This document shows positions 1 through 7,743 of a stretch of DNA of 64,000 nt, one piece after another. Where the stretch lies: assembly GCF_019973615.1 (NCBI RefSeq), contig NZ_AP024238.1:1736001-1800000 (forward strand), written 5' to 3'. Origin of the DNA: Rhodoferax lithotrophicus. Lineage in GTDB: Bacteria; Pseudomonadota; Gammaproteobacteria; Burkholderiales; Burkholderiaceae_C. The notes under the pieces are model-generated. The model had not been told where the DNA came from. It searched no databases and saw only the letters and a program-made list of their open reading frames with translations. The first letter of the stretch is position 1. Every line of letters starts with the position of its first letter. Both the position numbers and the translations under genes were made by a program.

Positions 1-210
1 GGCGGCTTGATTCATGGTGCTGTAGGAAAGGTGGCGCTCCTGGAGCAGGTGCAGCAAGTAGGCATCAACCTCTTGGGCTGTGTACTCGGCGGGGTCGCGT
101 CGGTAGTGTTTGGCCATGCCATAAATGGCCTTGACGTAACAGTCTTGGGTGCTGGGACTAAAGCCACGAACCACCATGGCGTCGATCATGCTCTGGCGTA
201 GAGGTCTCAT
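1..210 (-). CDS. Tyrosine recombinase/integrase, N-terminal part (cut by window edge)
   Basis: The minus-strand frame opens with ATG at 210-208 behind a good AAGGAG ribosome site and runs without a stop for 70 codons to the window edge. The residues (MRPLRQSMIDAM, then GFSPSTQDCYVKAIYGMAKHY, then LSYSTMNQAA) match the SAM-like N-terminal core-binding domain of XerC/D-type recombinases, especially the small integrases that accompany IS91-like elements. The catalytic R-H-R-Y domain would lie outside the window. It probably belongs to a mobile element to the left. The family call is from recall of the domain pattern; the element type is inference. Confidence 0.72.
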   Translation of the reverse strand, partial: MRPLRQSMIDAMVVRGFSPSTQDCYVKAIYGMAKHYRRDPAEYTAQEVDAYLLHLLQERHLSYSTMNQAA

Positions 211-429
211 GCTGCTATCTCCTTCAAAACCGGGGAACATTCCCCAGCCCGAAGGCTTCTCCTGCATCGCCTCAAATGCAAGCCACTTACCAACAAAAAC
301 GCGGCGCTGGCCTGCTTGAGACCCACCACCGCGCCAGCGGTTTAGTTCAACGTAATGTCCACGGCAAGACTTGCAAATTATTCTGGCCGCTGCGTATGAA
401 TCTGGTCACGAAATTCTCCTGAAAGTGGC
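211..429. other. Intergenic DNA between two recombinase-type sequences
   Basis: This stretch lies between the start of the minus-strand integrase and the integron-integrase-like remnant. It carries the integrase ribosome site near 219-224. I see no convincing attI or attC core, terminal inverted repeat or promoter. It could hold the end of a mobile element. Confidence 0.4.
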
Positions 430-651
430 TTGCAGCCTAGCTCACAAGCCGATGAACTGGATAAACAAATCACCAGGTATAGATTCCCCATAAAACCCGG
501 CACACCACCTCTGCAATCAACCTGCCTACTGGACCCGTTGCGCGAGCACATTTGGTACATGCACGACAGCTTGAGCACTGAAAAGGTTGATTTGTACTGG
601 GGTCGATTTTTCATTCGCTGGCATGGGTGCAATGGTCAGATGAAGGAATGA
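430..651 (+). pseudogene. Remnant of an integron-type integrase (N-terminal fragment)
   Basis: A 73-codon open frame has no convincing start (only TTG at 430) and ends in TGA at 649-651. From about 526 to 630 it reads LLDPLREHIWYMHDSLSTE, then KVDLYWGRFFIRWHG. This lines up with the N-terminal core-binding segment of IntI integrases (the family pattern is roughly LDQLRERIRYLHYSLRTEQ, then YVHWVRAFIRFHG). The RHP motif that normally follows is missing and the frame stops, so the catalytic domain is gone. A few expected residues are changed (YSL to DSL, VRF to GRF), as in decay. I infer a dead integron or related recombinase at the edge of an accessory region. Confidence 0.55.
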
Positions 652-671
652 GCCGCTTCTTCCTCTCCTGA

Positions 672-2438
672 TCAGGACGTGATGGGTGTGATCAACCGCG
701 CCTGAACCCACCCCCGCAAGCTATTGACAAACGCCACCGCCTGCACCCGTGGCAGGTCTTCCAGCCGGATGACGGCTTCACGCAGGCGGCCTTGTTGCAG
801 GGCCATTTCGCGCCCCACGCCGTCCAGCAGCCCGCAGTGCAGGGCGGGGGTGAGCCATTGGCCGTCGAGCTTGAGGGCGATGTTGCCCCGGGTGCATTCG
901 GTCAATTCGCCTTGGACGTTGTAGAGCAGGGTGTCAAACACCTCGGGGTTGGTCGGGGCAAAGGCTTCGTAGTGGGCGCGGCGGGTGGTTTTGAAGCGGG
1001 TGAACTCGCTTTTGGTTGCTTCAAAAGGCGTAGCTGCTTGCGCAATCAGTACGGGGGCTAGAAGCTGATTATGTATAAATTTTTCGGCCTGCACCTGGCC
1101 GTTGGCCGCCAGCAGCAGGCGCACGCGCCAGACGTTGTGATCGGTATCGACTTCTGCCCGCAGCGCCTGCAAAGCGGCCTGAATGCTGTTCTCGTCAAAC
1201 ACATAGCCAAAATGCCTTGCAGCCCTTTTCAGACGTGCGAGATGCGCTATCAAATTGATGAATTCACCGCGCTCCAGCCGCAGGGTTTCGAGCAGCTCAA
1301 AGCCGGTGCTGGCGCGATCCAGAAAGGCGCGTTTGTGTTGCCATTCTTGCCATTCTGCTGCCGCAGAAGCATCAAAGGTGATGCCGCTGCCAATGCCGCA
1401 GCGTGCCGCCGGGCCGCGCAGGGTGACGGTGCGAATGGCGACATTGAAAGTGGCGTGGCCGCCGGGGCGCACCACGCCGATGGTGCCGCAGTACACGCCG
1501 CGTGGCTCGGGCTCCAGGGTTTGGAGGGTGCGCATGGCTTGCACTTTGGGTGCGCCGGTGATCGAGCCGCAGGGGAACAGGGCGGTAAAAACGTCAGTCA
1601 AGCGGATGCCGGGCCGGGTGTGGGCGGTCACGTCGGACACCATTTGAAACACGGTGGGCAGGGTTTGCACCTTGAACAGCTCGGGCACTTTCACTGAAAA
1701 CGGCTCGGCGATGCGTGACAGGTCGTTGCGCAGCAGGTCAACAATCATCACGTTTTCGGCGCGTTCTTTGGGTGATGCTTGCATGGCCTGGGCCAGCGCG
1801 GCATCTTCTGCGGGGCTGTTGCCGCGTGGCGCGGTGCCTTTCATCGGGCGGGTCAATATTTGACCACTGTGCCGGTCAGCCCCCGGCTGCCAGTCGAAAA
1901 ACAGCTCGGGCGAGACCGATAGCAGCTGCTCCAGGCCGGTATCGAAGTAGGCCGCGTAGCCCTGGGGTTGGGCGCGTTGCAGGCGGCTGAACAGCTCAAG
2001 GGGCGAACCGGTGAATTCGCCGGTTAATGGGGCGGTGTAGTTGACTTGGTAAAACTCTCCGGCTGCGATGGCCTGGTGGATGTGGGCCATGTGGGCCTCA
2101 AAGTCAGCGCGGCTGAGGGTGTTGCGCCAGCTGACCTGGGTGGTTTCTTGTGCACTGGTTTCATCGGGCCAGGGCAGGGCTTGTGGGTACACGCCAAACC
2201 AGGCCAGCGGGCCATCGGCCTGATGCACGGCCAGGGCGGCATCAAAGGCCGGGGCGGCTTCATACCGCAGGTAGCCCACGCACCAGAAGCCTTGTTGGCT
2301 CAGGGCACTCACCTGGTCGAGCAGGGGTTTGACTTCGGCCAGGGTCTGGGCCACCAGCGTCTGGAGCGGTGCGTCAAAAGCGCAGCGCAGGGTGGAGCCG
2401 CCGCCGTGCGGGTCGCAAAAATCAATCAGAACTTGCAT
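672..2438 (-). CDS. pabB: Aminodeoxychorismate synthase component I fused to a PabC-like lyase domain
   Basis: This 588-residue protein serves folate synthesis. PabB makes 4-amino-4-deoxychorismate from chorismate and ammonia, and the PabC-like half would release pyruvate to give p-aminobenzoate. The chorismate-binding domain spans about residues 105-375, with SPELFF (176-181), TRPMKGTAPR (196-205), KERAENVMIVDLLRNDL (224-240) and GSITGAPKVQAM (291-302). From about 378 (GFELLETLRL) to the end is a fold-type IV PLP domain, with a candidate PLP lysine in FKTTRR near 483 and ECTRGNIAL near 514-522. Residues 454-476 look like a repeat-derived insert. It is last in a minus-strand run after miaA and an ABC ATPase, starting 7 bp past the ATPase stop. 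Confidence 0.93.
   Translation of the reverse strand: MQVLIDFCDPHGGGSTLRCAFDAPLQTLVAQTLAEVKPLLDQVSALSQQGFWCVGYLRYEAAPAFDAALAVHQADGPLAWFGVYPQALPWPDETSAQETTQVSWRNTLSRADFEAHMAHIHQAIAAGEFYQVNYTAPLTGEFTGSPLELFSRLQRAQPQGYAAYFDTGLEQLLSVSPELFFDWQPGADRHSGQILTRPMKGTAPRGNSPAEDAALAQAMQASPKERAENVMIVDLLRNDLSRIAEPFSVKVPELFKVQTLPTVFQMVSDVTAHTRPGIRLTDVFTALFPCGSITGAPKVQAMRTLQTLEPEPRGVYCGTIGVVRPGGHATFNVAIRTVTLRGPAARCGIGSGITFDASAAAEWQEWQHKRAFLDRASTGFELLETLRLERGEFINLIAHLARLKRAARHFGYVFDENSIQAALQALRAEVDTDHNVWRVRLLLAANGQVQAEKFIHNQLLAPVLIAQAATPFEATKSEFTRFKTTRRAHYEAFAPTNPEVFDTLLYNVQGELTECTRGNIALKLDGQWLTPALHCGLLDGVGREMALQQGRLREAVIRLEDLPRVQAVAFVNSLRGWVQARLITPITS
1011..1079. repeat. Interspersed palindromic repeat, copy inside pabB
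   Basis: The core TAGCTGCTTGCGC, then GGGGGCTAGAAGCTGATT, resembles the intergenic copy near 36.2 kb (TAGCTGCTTGCGCTT, then AGCGCTAGGCAGCTATTT). In the pabB frame it encodes residues 454-476, beginning FIHNQLL and ending FEATK. That peptide resembles the one encoded at the matching repeat in nadE. The reading frame stays open. Confidence 0.55.
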
Positions 2439-2445
2439 GGAAATT

Positions 2446-3099
2446 TCAGGTATGGGGGATCAGCCCGCTGGCGGTGAGTGTCAGCACCCGGTCGGCACGC
2501 TGGGCGGCGGTGGCGGAGTGGGTCACCAGCACCATGGCCGCGCCGCTGGAGCGCATCTGGTGGATGAGGGCATCCATCACCCGCTCGGCGGTGCGGGGGT
2601 CGAGGTTGCCGGTGGGCTCGTCGGCCAGCAGCAGCTTGGGGGCGTGGATCAGGGCGCGGGCAATCGCCACGCGCTGCAACTGGCCGCCACTGAGCTGCTG
2701 CGGCAGTCGCTGGCCTAGTCCGTTCAGGCCCACGGCATCGAGCATGGCCTGCACCCGGGCATCGTCCGGGCGGCCCAGCAGCATCAGCGGCAAGGCCACG
2801 TTTTGCGCCACGCTCAGATGCGGCAGCACATGAAAGGCCTGAAACACAAAGCCGGTTTGGACACGGCGCAGGTGGGCCAATTGCTCGTCATTGAGCTGGC
2901 TCAGGTCTTGGCCGCCCAAACGCACGCTGCCGCTGTTCCAGTTGTCCAGCCCGGCCATGCAGTTGAGCAGGGTGGATTTGCCCACGCCGGATTCACCAAC
3001 GATGGCCACAAACTCGCCCGCCGCCACGCGCAGGTTGACATGGCTGAACACCGGCACATTGCCGTACTGTTTGCTCAGGTGCTGGATGATGAGGGTCAT
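2446..3099 (-). CDS. ABC transporter ATP-binding protein, LolD/MacB-like
   Basis: A 217-residue stand-alone ATPase of the LolD/YbbA/MacB group, which usually powers lipoprotein or macrolide-type export through a FtsX-fold permease. It has a Walker A motif GESGVGKST (residues 35-43), Q-loop [13 protein letters not shown], signature [15 protein letters not shown], Walker [13 protein letters not shown] and an H-loop VTHS. It overlaps the end of miaA by 4 bp (ATGA), so translation is probably coupled. pabB starts 7 bp downstream. No permease gene lies next to it in the window, so its transport partner and substrate are unknown. Confidence 0.88.
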   Translation of the reverse strand: MTLIIQHLSKQYGNVPVFSHVNLRVAAGEFVAIVGESGVGKSTLLNCMAGLDNWNSGSVRLGGQDLSQLNDEQLAHLRRVQTGFVFQAFHVLPHLSVAQNVALPLMLLGRPDDARVQAMLDAVGLNGLGQRLPQQLSGGQLQRVAIARALIHAPKLLLADEPTGNLDPRTAERVMDALIHQMRSSGAAMVLVTHSATAAQRADRVLTLTASGLIPHT

Positions 3100-4229
3100 G
3101 CGGGGATGTCCATGAACTGCTGAACCCGCTGGATCACCTGCGACAGCGCATCGGGCGTATCACAGGCCACCACCTGGCGCTCGGGCATGGAGCGCAGCCA
3201 GGTGATCTGGCGTTTGGCGAGTTGGCGGGTGGCGGCAATGCCTTTGTCGCGCAGCTCACTCATGGGCCACAGGCCGTCGAGCGCTTCCCAGGCCTGGCGG
3301 TAACCAACGCAGCGCATCGAGGGCAAGTCGGGGTGCAGGTCGCCGCGTGCGCGTAAGGCCTTGACCTCGTCCAGAAAGCCGTGTTGCAGCATGTCGTCAA
3401 AGCGCTGGGCAATCCGCTGATGCAGCCAGGCGCGGTCTTGTGGCTCCAGTGAGATCAGTATGTGGTGGGATTGAAAATTCAGATCATTTTGGGCTGTAGA
3501 GCTTGATTTGTATGCGCTGGCAGCTACTAAATTTGTAGTATTTTGTGGGGTTTGTGGCGAGCTGGATGCATTTTCACCAAATAGGCTTGTAGCGTCCGTA
3601 GATGTTGCGCAGGTTGCTACTTTTTTTGAAGTATGAAAAGACGACAAAGGCTGGCCGCTGGCGCGGTACACCTCCAGCGCGCGGGAGATGCGTTGGGAAT
3701 CTGCCGGGTTCAGGCGTGCGGCGGTGAGGGGGTCAACCAGGGCCAGTTCGGCGTGCAGGGCGGGCCAGCCCAGGCTGGCGGCTTGTTGTTCGATCTCGGT
3801 GCGCAGGGCCGGGTTGGCGGGGGGCATGTCGTCCAGGCCATCACGCAGGGCCTTGAAGTACAGCATGGTGCCGCCCACCAGCAATGGCAGTTTGCCGCGG
3901 GTGGTGATCTCGCGCATCAAACGCCGTGTATCCAGCACAAATTCTGCGGCGCTGTAGGCGTTGAGCGGGTCGCGGATGTTGATCAGGTGGTGTGGCACGG
4001 CGGCCAGTTCGGCCGCGCTGGGTTTGGCGCTGCCAATGTCCATGCCGCGGTAGACCAGGGCCGAGTCAACGCTGATGATCTCCACCGGCCAGCGCTGGGC
4101 AATGGCCAAGGCGGCCGCAGTTTTGCCGGAGGCGGTGGGGCCAGCCAGCCCCACGTAGCGCGGCAGGGCTGGGTAGGGGGCTGTCTGACCTGGGGACCTG
4201 TGATTTGTCATGGTATCAAGGGGTTGCAT
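3096..4229 (-). CDS. miaA: tRNA dimethylallyltransferase, with a repeat-derived insert
   Basis: MiaA transfers a dimethylallyl group to A37 of tRNAs that read UNN codons. The P-loop GPTASGKT is at residues 30-37, followed by [18 protein letters not shown] (53-70), and the C-terminal part has [13 protein letters not shown] and [10 protein letters not shown]. At 377 residues it is about 60 longer than usual. The extra length is a low-complexity Ser/Thr/Asn/Ala stretch at about 200-255, encoded by two neighbouring copies of the window's interspersed repeat. The frame stays open and the flanking conserved blocks are intact, so the enzyme is probably functional. ATG at 4211 is an alternative start; neither start has a clear ribosome site. 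Confidence 0.93.
   Translation of the reverse strand: MQPLDTMTNHRSPGQTAPYPALPRYVGLAGPTASGKTAAALAIAQRWPVEIISVDSALVYRGMDIGSAKPSAAELAAVPHHLINIRDPLNAYSAAEFVLDTRRLMREITTRGKLPLLVGGTMLYFKALRDGLDDMPPANPALRTEIEQQAASLGWPALHAELALVDPLTAARLNPADSQRISRALEVYRASGQPLSSFHTSKKVATCATSTDATSLFGENASSSPQTPQNTTNLVAASAYKSSSTAQNDLNFQSHHILISLEPQDRAWLHQRIAQRFDDMLQHGFLDEVKALRARGDLHPDLPSMRCVGYRQAWEALDGLWPMSELRDKGIAATRQLAKRQITWLRSMPERQVVACDTPDALSQVIQRVQQFMDIPA
3483..3538. repeat. Interspersed palindromic repeat, first copy inside miaA
   Basis: The plus-strand core is GCTGTAGAGCTTGATTTG followed by TGCGCTGGCAGCTACTAAATTT. In the miaA frame it encodes [17 protein letters not shown] (residues 233-249). It aligns along its length with the copy in moeA, which encodes [17 protein letters not shown]. 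Confidence 0.6.
3567..3629. repeat. Interspersed palindromic repeat, second copy inside miaA
   Basis: The core (AATAGGCTTGTAGCG, then TTGCGCAGGTTGCTACT) read on the minus strand aligns with the 36.2 kb copy through TAGC..C.TGCGC, CGCTA and CTATTT. It encodes about residues 201-221 of MiaA ([15 protein letters not shown] and onward). Confidence 0.5.
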
Positions 4230-4259
4230 GGGTCATGCAATGATATGCAGTAGTATTCA

Positions 4260-4286
4260 TAGTCAGCCGAAGTCTGCGGCTGACTA
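4260..4286. promoter_or_regulatory. Perfect 10-bp inverted repeat between miaA and the binding-protein gene
   Basis: TAGTCAGCCG and CGGCTGACTA are exact inverted copies separated by 7 bases. The element lies 30 bp before the start at 4316 and 30 bp before the miaA start, with no T-run on either side. It is therefore better read as an operator or mRNA hairpin in a divergent promoter region than as a terminator. No bound factor can be named. Confidence 0.4.
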
Positions 4287-4315
4287 TCTGGCCTCGGTAA
4301 TTATCAGGAGGTGAC

Positions 4316-5074
4316 ATGATTGATCGGTTCAAGTGCTGGTTGCGGCTTGCTGGATTTTGTGCCATGTTGGGTACGGGGGTCGTGACCCCTGCAGAAACGC
4401 TGACGGTGCTGACTGAAGAATTTCCACCCTACAACTACACCGACCACGGTAGTCTGACCGGTTTTAGTACCGAGGTTGTGCGAGCGGTGTTGCAGGAAGC
4501 CAAGATAGACGGTGTTTTTCAGTCCCAACCTTGGGCACGCGCCTACGAGACGGCCCAAAACGCAGAAGGTGTGCTGATCTATTCCATTGCCCGCTCTGCG
4601 CAGCGTGAGAAGTTGTTCAAATGGGTGGGCCAGATTGCGCCCACCCAGTTTTACTTGTTTTCATTGCCAAAGCGTCAGCTTGAATTCACTCAGCTGGAGC
4701 AAGCCAAAAGTTACCAGATTGCCACCGTGAATGAAGATGTGGGGGAGCAGTTTTTGATCTCCAAGGGGTTCAAGAAAGGCGAGAACCTGCAGTCCAGCGT
4801 CAAATACGAGCTGAATTACGAAAAACTCAAACATGGCCGGGTTGACCTGTGGGTGATGACGGAACTGGTGGCCGCCTATCTGGTGCGCCAGGCCGGTGAT
4901 GACCCGGCACAACATCTGGCGCGCAGCTATGCCATTCGTGAACTTAGCGACGATGGGTTGTACATGGCTTTTGGTGCCAAAACGCCGGATGCCCTGGTGG
5001 AGCGTCTGCGTAAGGCATTAGCGACCATCAAAACCAATGGAAGCTACGATGCACTCAAAAAAAAGTGGCTTTAG
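4316..5074 (+). CDS. Periplasmic solute-binding protein, SBP_bac_3-like (first of two)
   Basis: A 252-residue protein with a Sec signal peptide (hydrophobic residues 9-22, likely cleavage near TPA-ETL at 26-27). It is followed by a small type II periplasmic binding fold of the amino-acid-binding type (TVLTEEFPPYNY, then GFSTEVVRAVL and QPWARAYE). A strong AGGAGGTGA ribosome site precedes ATG 4316. No ABC permease or ATPase is nearby. Instead the next gene, which overlaps its end, is a membrane diguanylate cyclase, and a paralogue follows that. I infer a sensory rather than a transport role, presenting a ligand to the cyclase. The ligand is unknown. Confidence 0.85.
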   Translation: MIDRFKCWLRLAGFCAMLGTGVVTPAETLTVLTEEFPPYNYTDHGSLTGFSTEVVRAVLQEAKIDGVFQSQPWARAYETAQNAEGVLIYSIARSAQREKLFKWVGQIAPTQFYLFSLPKRQLEFTQLEQAKSYQIATVNEDVGEQFLISKGFKKGENLQSSVKYELNYEKLKHGRVDLWVMTELVAAYLVRQAGDDPAQHLARSYAIRELSDDGLYMAFGAKTPDALVERLRKALATIKTNGSYDALKKKWL

Positions 5075-6938
5075 GCGCTCATTGGGGACCCGGCTGGTAT
5101 GGGCCACGCTGGGGTTTTGTGTCGCCTTCACCTTGCTGGCGGTTGCGGTACGGACTTATTCGGCCTGGAAAGAAGCCTGGACCAAGATGAATGCTGATTT
5201 GAGACTGGTTGAGCAGGTCTATCGGCAAACGCTGAGCAAGGCCATTTGGGAGCTGGACCGCGAGGCGTTGCTGGCGCACATGAACAGTGCCGCGCAGGTG
5301 AACGCCGTCGGGCGGATCACGCTCAAAATTTACTCCCAAACCCGTTCAACGGATGTCATTGAGCGAGTTGCCCCGGGTTGGCAGCCGTCCACACTGGCCC
5401 CGGTGCGCCGGCTTGACCTGGTGTACACCCCGTTTCCGGGGGGTGAGGAGCGGGTGGGTGAGCTGACGCTGGCGGGCGACGAGCGGGTGCTGTGGGCGCG
5501 CTTGCGTGGTGAAATTCTGAACATTGTCATGGCCCAGCTGTTGCAGTCACTGTTGCTGGCCGGGTGGATCATGCTGATGTTCAGCCGCACGGTGACGGTG
5601 TTTATCCAGCAGATTGCGCGCCACCTGGGCCAGCTCACACCGGACACCATGCACCAGCCCTTGCGGTTGGCGCGCAACCCGCAGCTCCAGGACGAACTCA
5701 CGCTGCTGGAGAGTGGTGTTAACCAGTTGCAAGACAAGTTGGTGGGTTACCTGGCCCGCCAGCATCAATACGAAAACGAGCTGGGTGAGCACCGCGACCA
5801 TCTGGCCGACATGGTGCAGGCGCGCACGGCCGAACTGGAGCACCTGGCGCAGGCCCAGCAACTGGTGTTGCGCTTGTCCAACCGGCTGATCCATGCCACG
5901 CATGAAACGTTTGATGCATGCCAGCGCGATTGCCTGGTTGAAGTAGCACGGCGGCTGGGTGCCCATCACGTGCTGTGGATCGTGCCTGTGGAGGGGCAAG
6001 CGGCTTTTCAATGTTATGCCGAGTGGCGATCAGACCAGGTTGATGGTGACGGCCACCATGTGCTGGCGCTGGAGGGGCTCACCCAGGTACCGGCCAGACT
6101 GGCGCGGGAAGAGTTGCTTTTTTTCTTCAGTCCGGCCGATATGCGGCAAAGCCTGGAACCCCGGGAGGCTGAGATTTTTCTGAGCCTGGCGGTGGGTGCC
6201 AATGCCTTGGCACTGCTGCGTGGTGACGAGGAAGACTACGGTATCTTGTATTTTGGTAAACCCGTGGGGCAGGATGACTGGCCACCAGAACAGCGTGCGC
6301 TGTTGTCCATGACGGTTCAAATGTTGCTGCACAGTGTGCGCCACAACGTGCAATTGACGCAAATTTCGCAGACCCAGAATGCCTTGCGCCAAGCCAATCG
6401 CCAGCTGGAAGTGTTGTCACGCCATGATGCGTTGACGGGCTTGTTGAATCGGCGGCATTTTGATGAGGTCAAGCTCGACGAGTATCAGCGCTCGCTGCGC
6501 AGCGGTCAGCCCCTGAGCTTGTTGATTTGTGACATTGATTATTTCAAGGCCTACAACGATCACTATGGGCATGCACGTGGTGACCAATGTCTGCAGGCGG
6601 TGGCCCTGGCCATGCAGACGGCCATTACCCGGGTTGGTGATGTTTTGGCGCGTATCGGTGGTGAAGAATTTGTGGTGCTGCTGCCTGCCACCTCCGTTGC
6701 TGCTGCTTGGGCCGTGGCTGAGCGGGTGCGTTTGGCGGTGCTGGATTTGCAGTTGCCACATGCCAAGTCCGATAGGGGGCCCTGGGTCACCATCAGCATT
6801 GGTCTGGCCCAGCTTCAGCCCGCAGTACACGCTGATTTTGACGCGCTGTTTCATGCGGCAGACCAGTCGCTGTACCGGGCCAAGGAAATTGGCCGCAATA
6901 CCGTGGTATCCAGTCAGCTGGCATTTGAGCCACCCTAA
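5049..6938 (+). CDS. Membrane GGDEF diguanylate cyclase with GAF-like domain
   Basis: A 629-residue protein predicted to make cyclic di-GMP. It has a transmembrane helix at about 15-36, a periplasmic segment to about 155, a second helix at about 157-178, a coiled coil at 240-270, a GAF-like region at about 275-435, then the GGDEF domain. The active-site motif is GGEEF (537-541), and the inhibitory I-site RVGD lies exactly five residues upstream (528-531), so it should be active and product-inhibited. ATG 5049 is chosen because GGAAG lies just before it; ATG 5037 is also possible. The start overlaps the upstream binding-protein gene by 26 bp, implying coupled expression. Confidence 0.9.
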   Translation: MHSKKSGFRRSLGTRLVWATLGFCVAFTLLAVAVRTYSAWKEAWTKMNADLRLVEQVYRQTLSKAIWELDREALLAHMNSAAQVNAVGRITLKIYSQTRSTDVIERVAPGWQPSTLAPVRRLDLVYTPFPGGEERVGELTLAGDERVLWARLRGEILNIVMAQLLQSLLLAGWIMLMFSRTVTVFIQQIARHLGQLTPDTMHQPLRLARNPQLQDELTLLESGVNQLQDKLVGYLARQHQYENELGEHRDHLADMVQARTAELEHLAQAQQLVLRLSNRLIHATHETFDACQRDCLVEVARRLGAHHVLWIVPVEGQAAFQCYAEWRSDQVDGDGHHVLALEGLTQVPARLAREELLFFFSPADMRQSLEPREAEIFLSLAVGANALALLRGDEEDYGILYFGKPVGQDDWPPEQRALLSMTVQMLLHSVRHNVQLTQISQTQNALRQANRQLEVLSRHDALTGLLNRRHFDEVKLDEYQRSLRSGQPLSLLICDIDYFKAYNDHYGHARGDQCLQAVALAMQTAITRVGDVLARIGGEEFVVLLPATSVAAAWAVAERVRLAVLDLQLPHAKSDRGPWVTISIGLAQLQPAVHADFDALFHAADQSLYRAKEIGRNTVVSSQLAFEPP

Positions 6939-6984
6939 GCCCAAACACCCCGTTGAACTTGTTCATGACGCAAGGAGCCGTGTG

Positions 6985-7740
6985 ATGAAAAATGTTTTTC
7001 GAACCTGGTCTGGCGCTGCACCCCGTGCTCTGCTGATGGTGTGTGTGCTGGGTCTATCCATGGCCCGCGCCCAAACGCTCCAGGTGGTGACCGAGAGTAC
7101 GCCCTACTCGTATTTGAAGGGTGACCGGGTGGCCGGCACGGCGACAGAAGTGGTTAGAAAAACCTTGCAAACTGCCGGTTTGAGCAACTTTCAAATCAGG
7201 ATTTACCCCTGGGCGCGTGCCTATGACATGGCGCTGAATGAACCTGACGTGCTGATTTACCTGATTGCCCGCACGCCGACGCGTGAGTCGAAATTCAAGT
7301 GGGTGGGCGAGATCATGAAAATCCAGTACCACCTGTACCGGCTGCGCGAGCGCACGGATGTGGCGGTGAAAACACTTGTGGATGCCCAAAAATACACCAT
7401 TGGTGTGATGCGTGATGACGTTCGCCAACAGTACCTTCAAAGCAAAGGTTTCAAGCGGCTGGTGGTTTCCGCCCAGGCAATTGACAATTTCAAAAAACTC
7501 ATCGGGCACCAGGTGGATCTGATTCCCTTGGTGGAAGACGATACGACCATTTTTTGCGCCCAAGTCCATTTTGATTGCAGCGCATTGACGCGTGTGCTGA
7601 CGCTGGAGGAGGCCTCCACCGGGCTTTACATGGCTTTCAGCAGCAGCACTGCCGATGAAACGGTGCAAAAAACCCGTGCTGCTTTTGACAAGCTCAAGGC
7701 CGATGGCACGGTACGCAAGATCATGCAGGAGAAACCTTGA
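6985..7740 (+). CDS. Periplasmic solute-binding protein, SBP_bac_3-like (second of two)
   Basis: A 251-residue paralogue of the protein at 4316-5074. It has a signal peptide (hydrophobic 14-25, probable cleavage after ARA near 29), VVTESTPYSYL, then GTATEVVRKTL, YPWARAYD and KFKWVGEI. These match block for block in the first copy (TEEFPPYNY, GFSTEVVRAVL, QPWARAYE, LFKWVGQI). The frame is open much further upstream, but that part overlaps the cyclase. ATG 6985 is the likely start because AAGGAG lies 7 bases before it. It ends 3 bp before the convergent exporter gene. Confidence 0.85.
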   Translation: MKNVFRTWSGAAPRALLMVCVLGLSMARAQTLQVVTESTPYSYLKGDRVAGTATEVVRKTLQTAGLSNFQIRIYPWARAYDMALNEPDVLIYLIARTPTRESKFKWVGEIMKIQYHLYRLRERTDVAVKTLVDAQKYTIGVMRDDVRQQYLQSKGFKRLVVSAQAIDNFKKLIGHQVDLIPLVEDDTTIFCAQVHFDCSALTRVLTLEEASTGLYMAFSSSTADETVQKTRAAFDKLKADGTVRKIMQEKP

Positions 7741-7743
7741 GGG

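Noticed and set aside
6529..6984. N-terminal extension of the second binding protein
   Set aside because: It overlaps the GGDEF domain in another frame; a signal peptide and ribosome site mark 6985 as the start.
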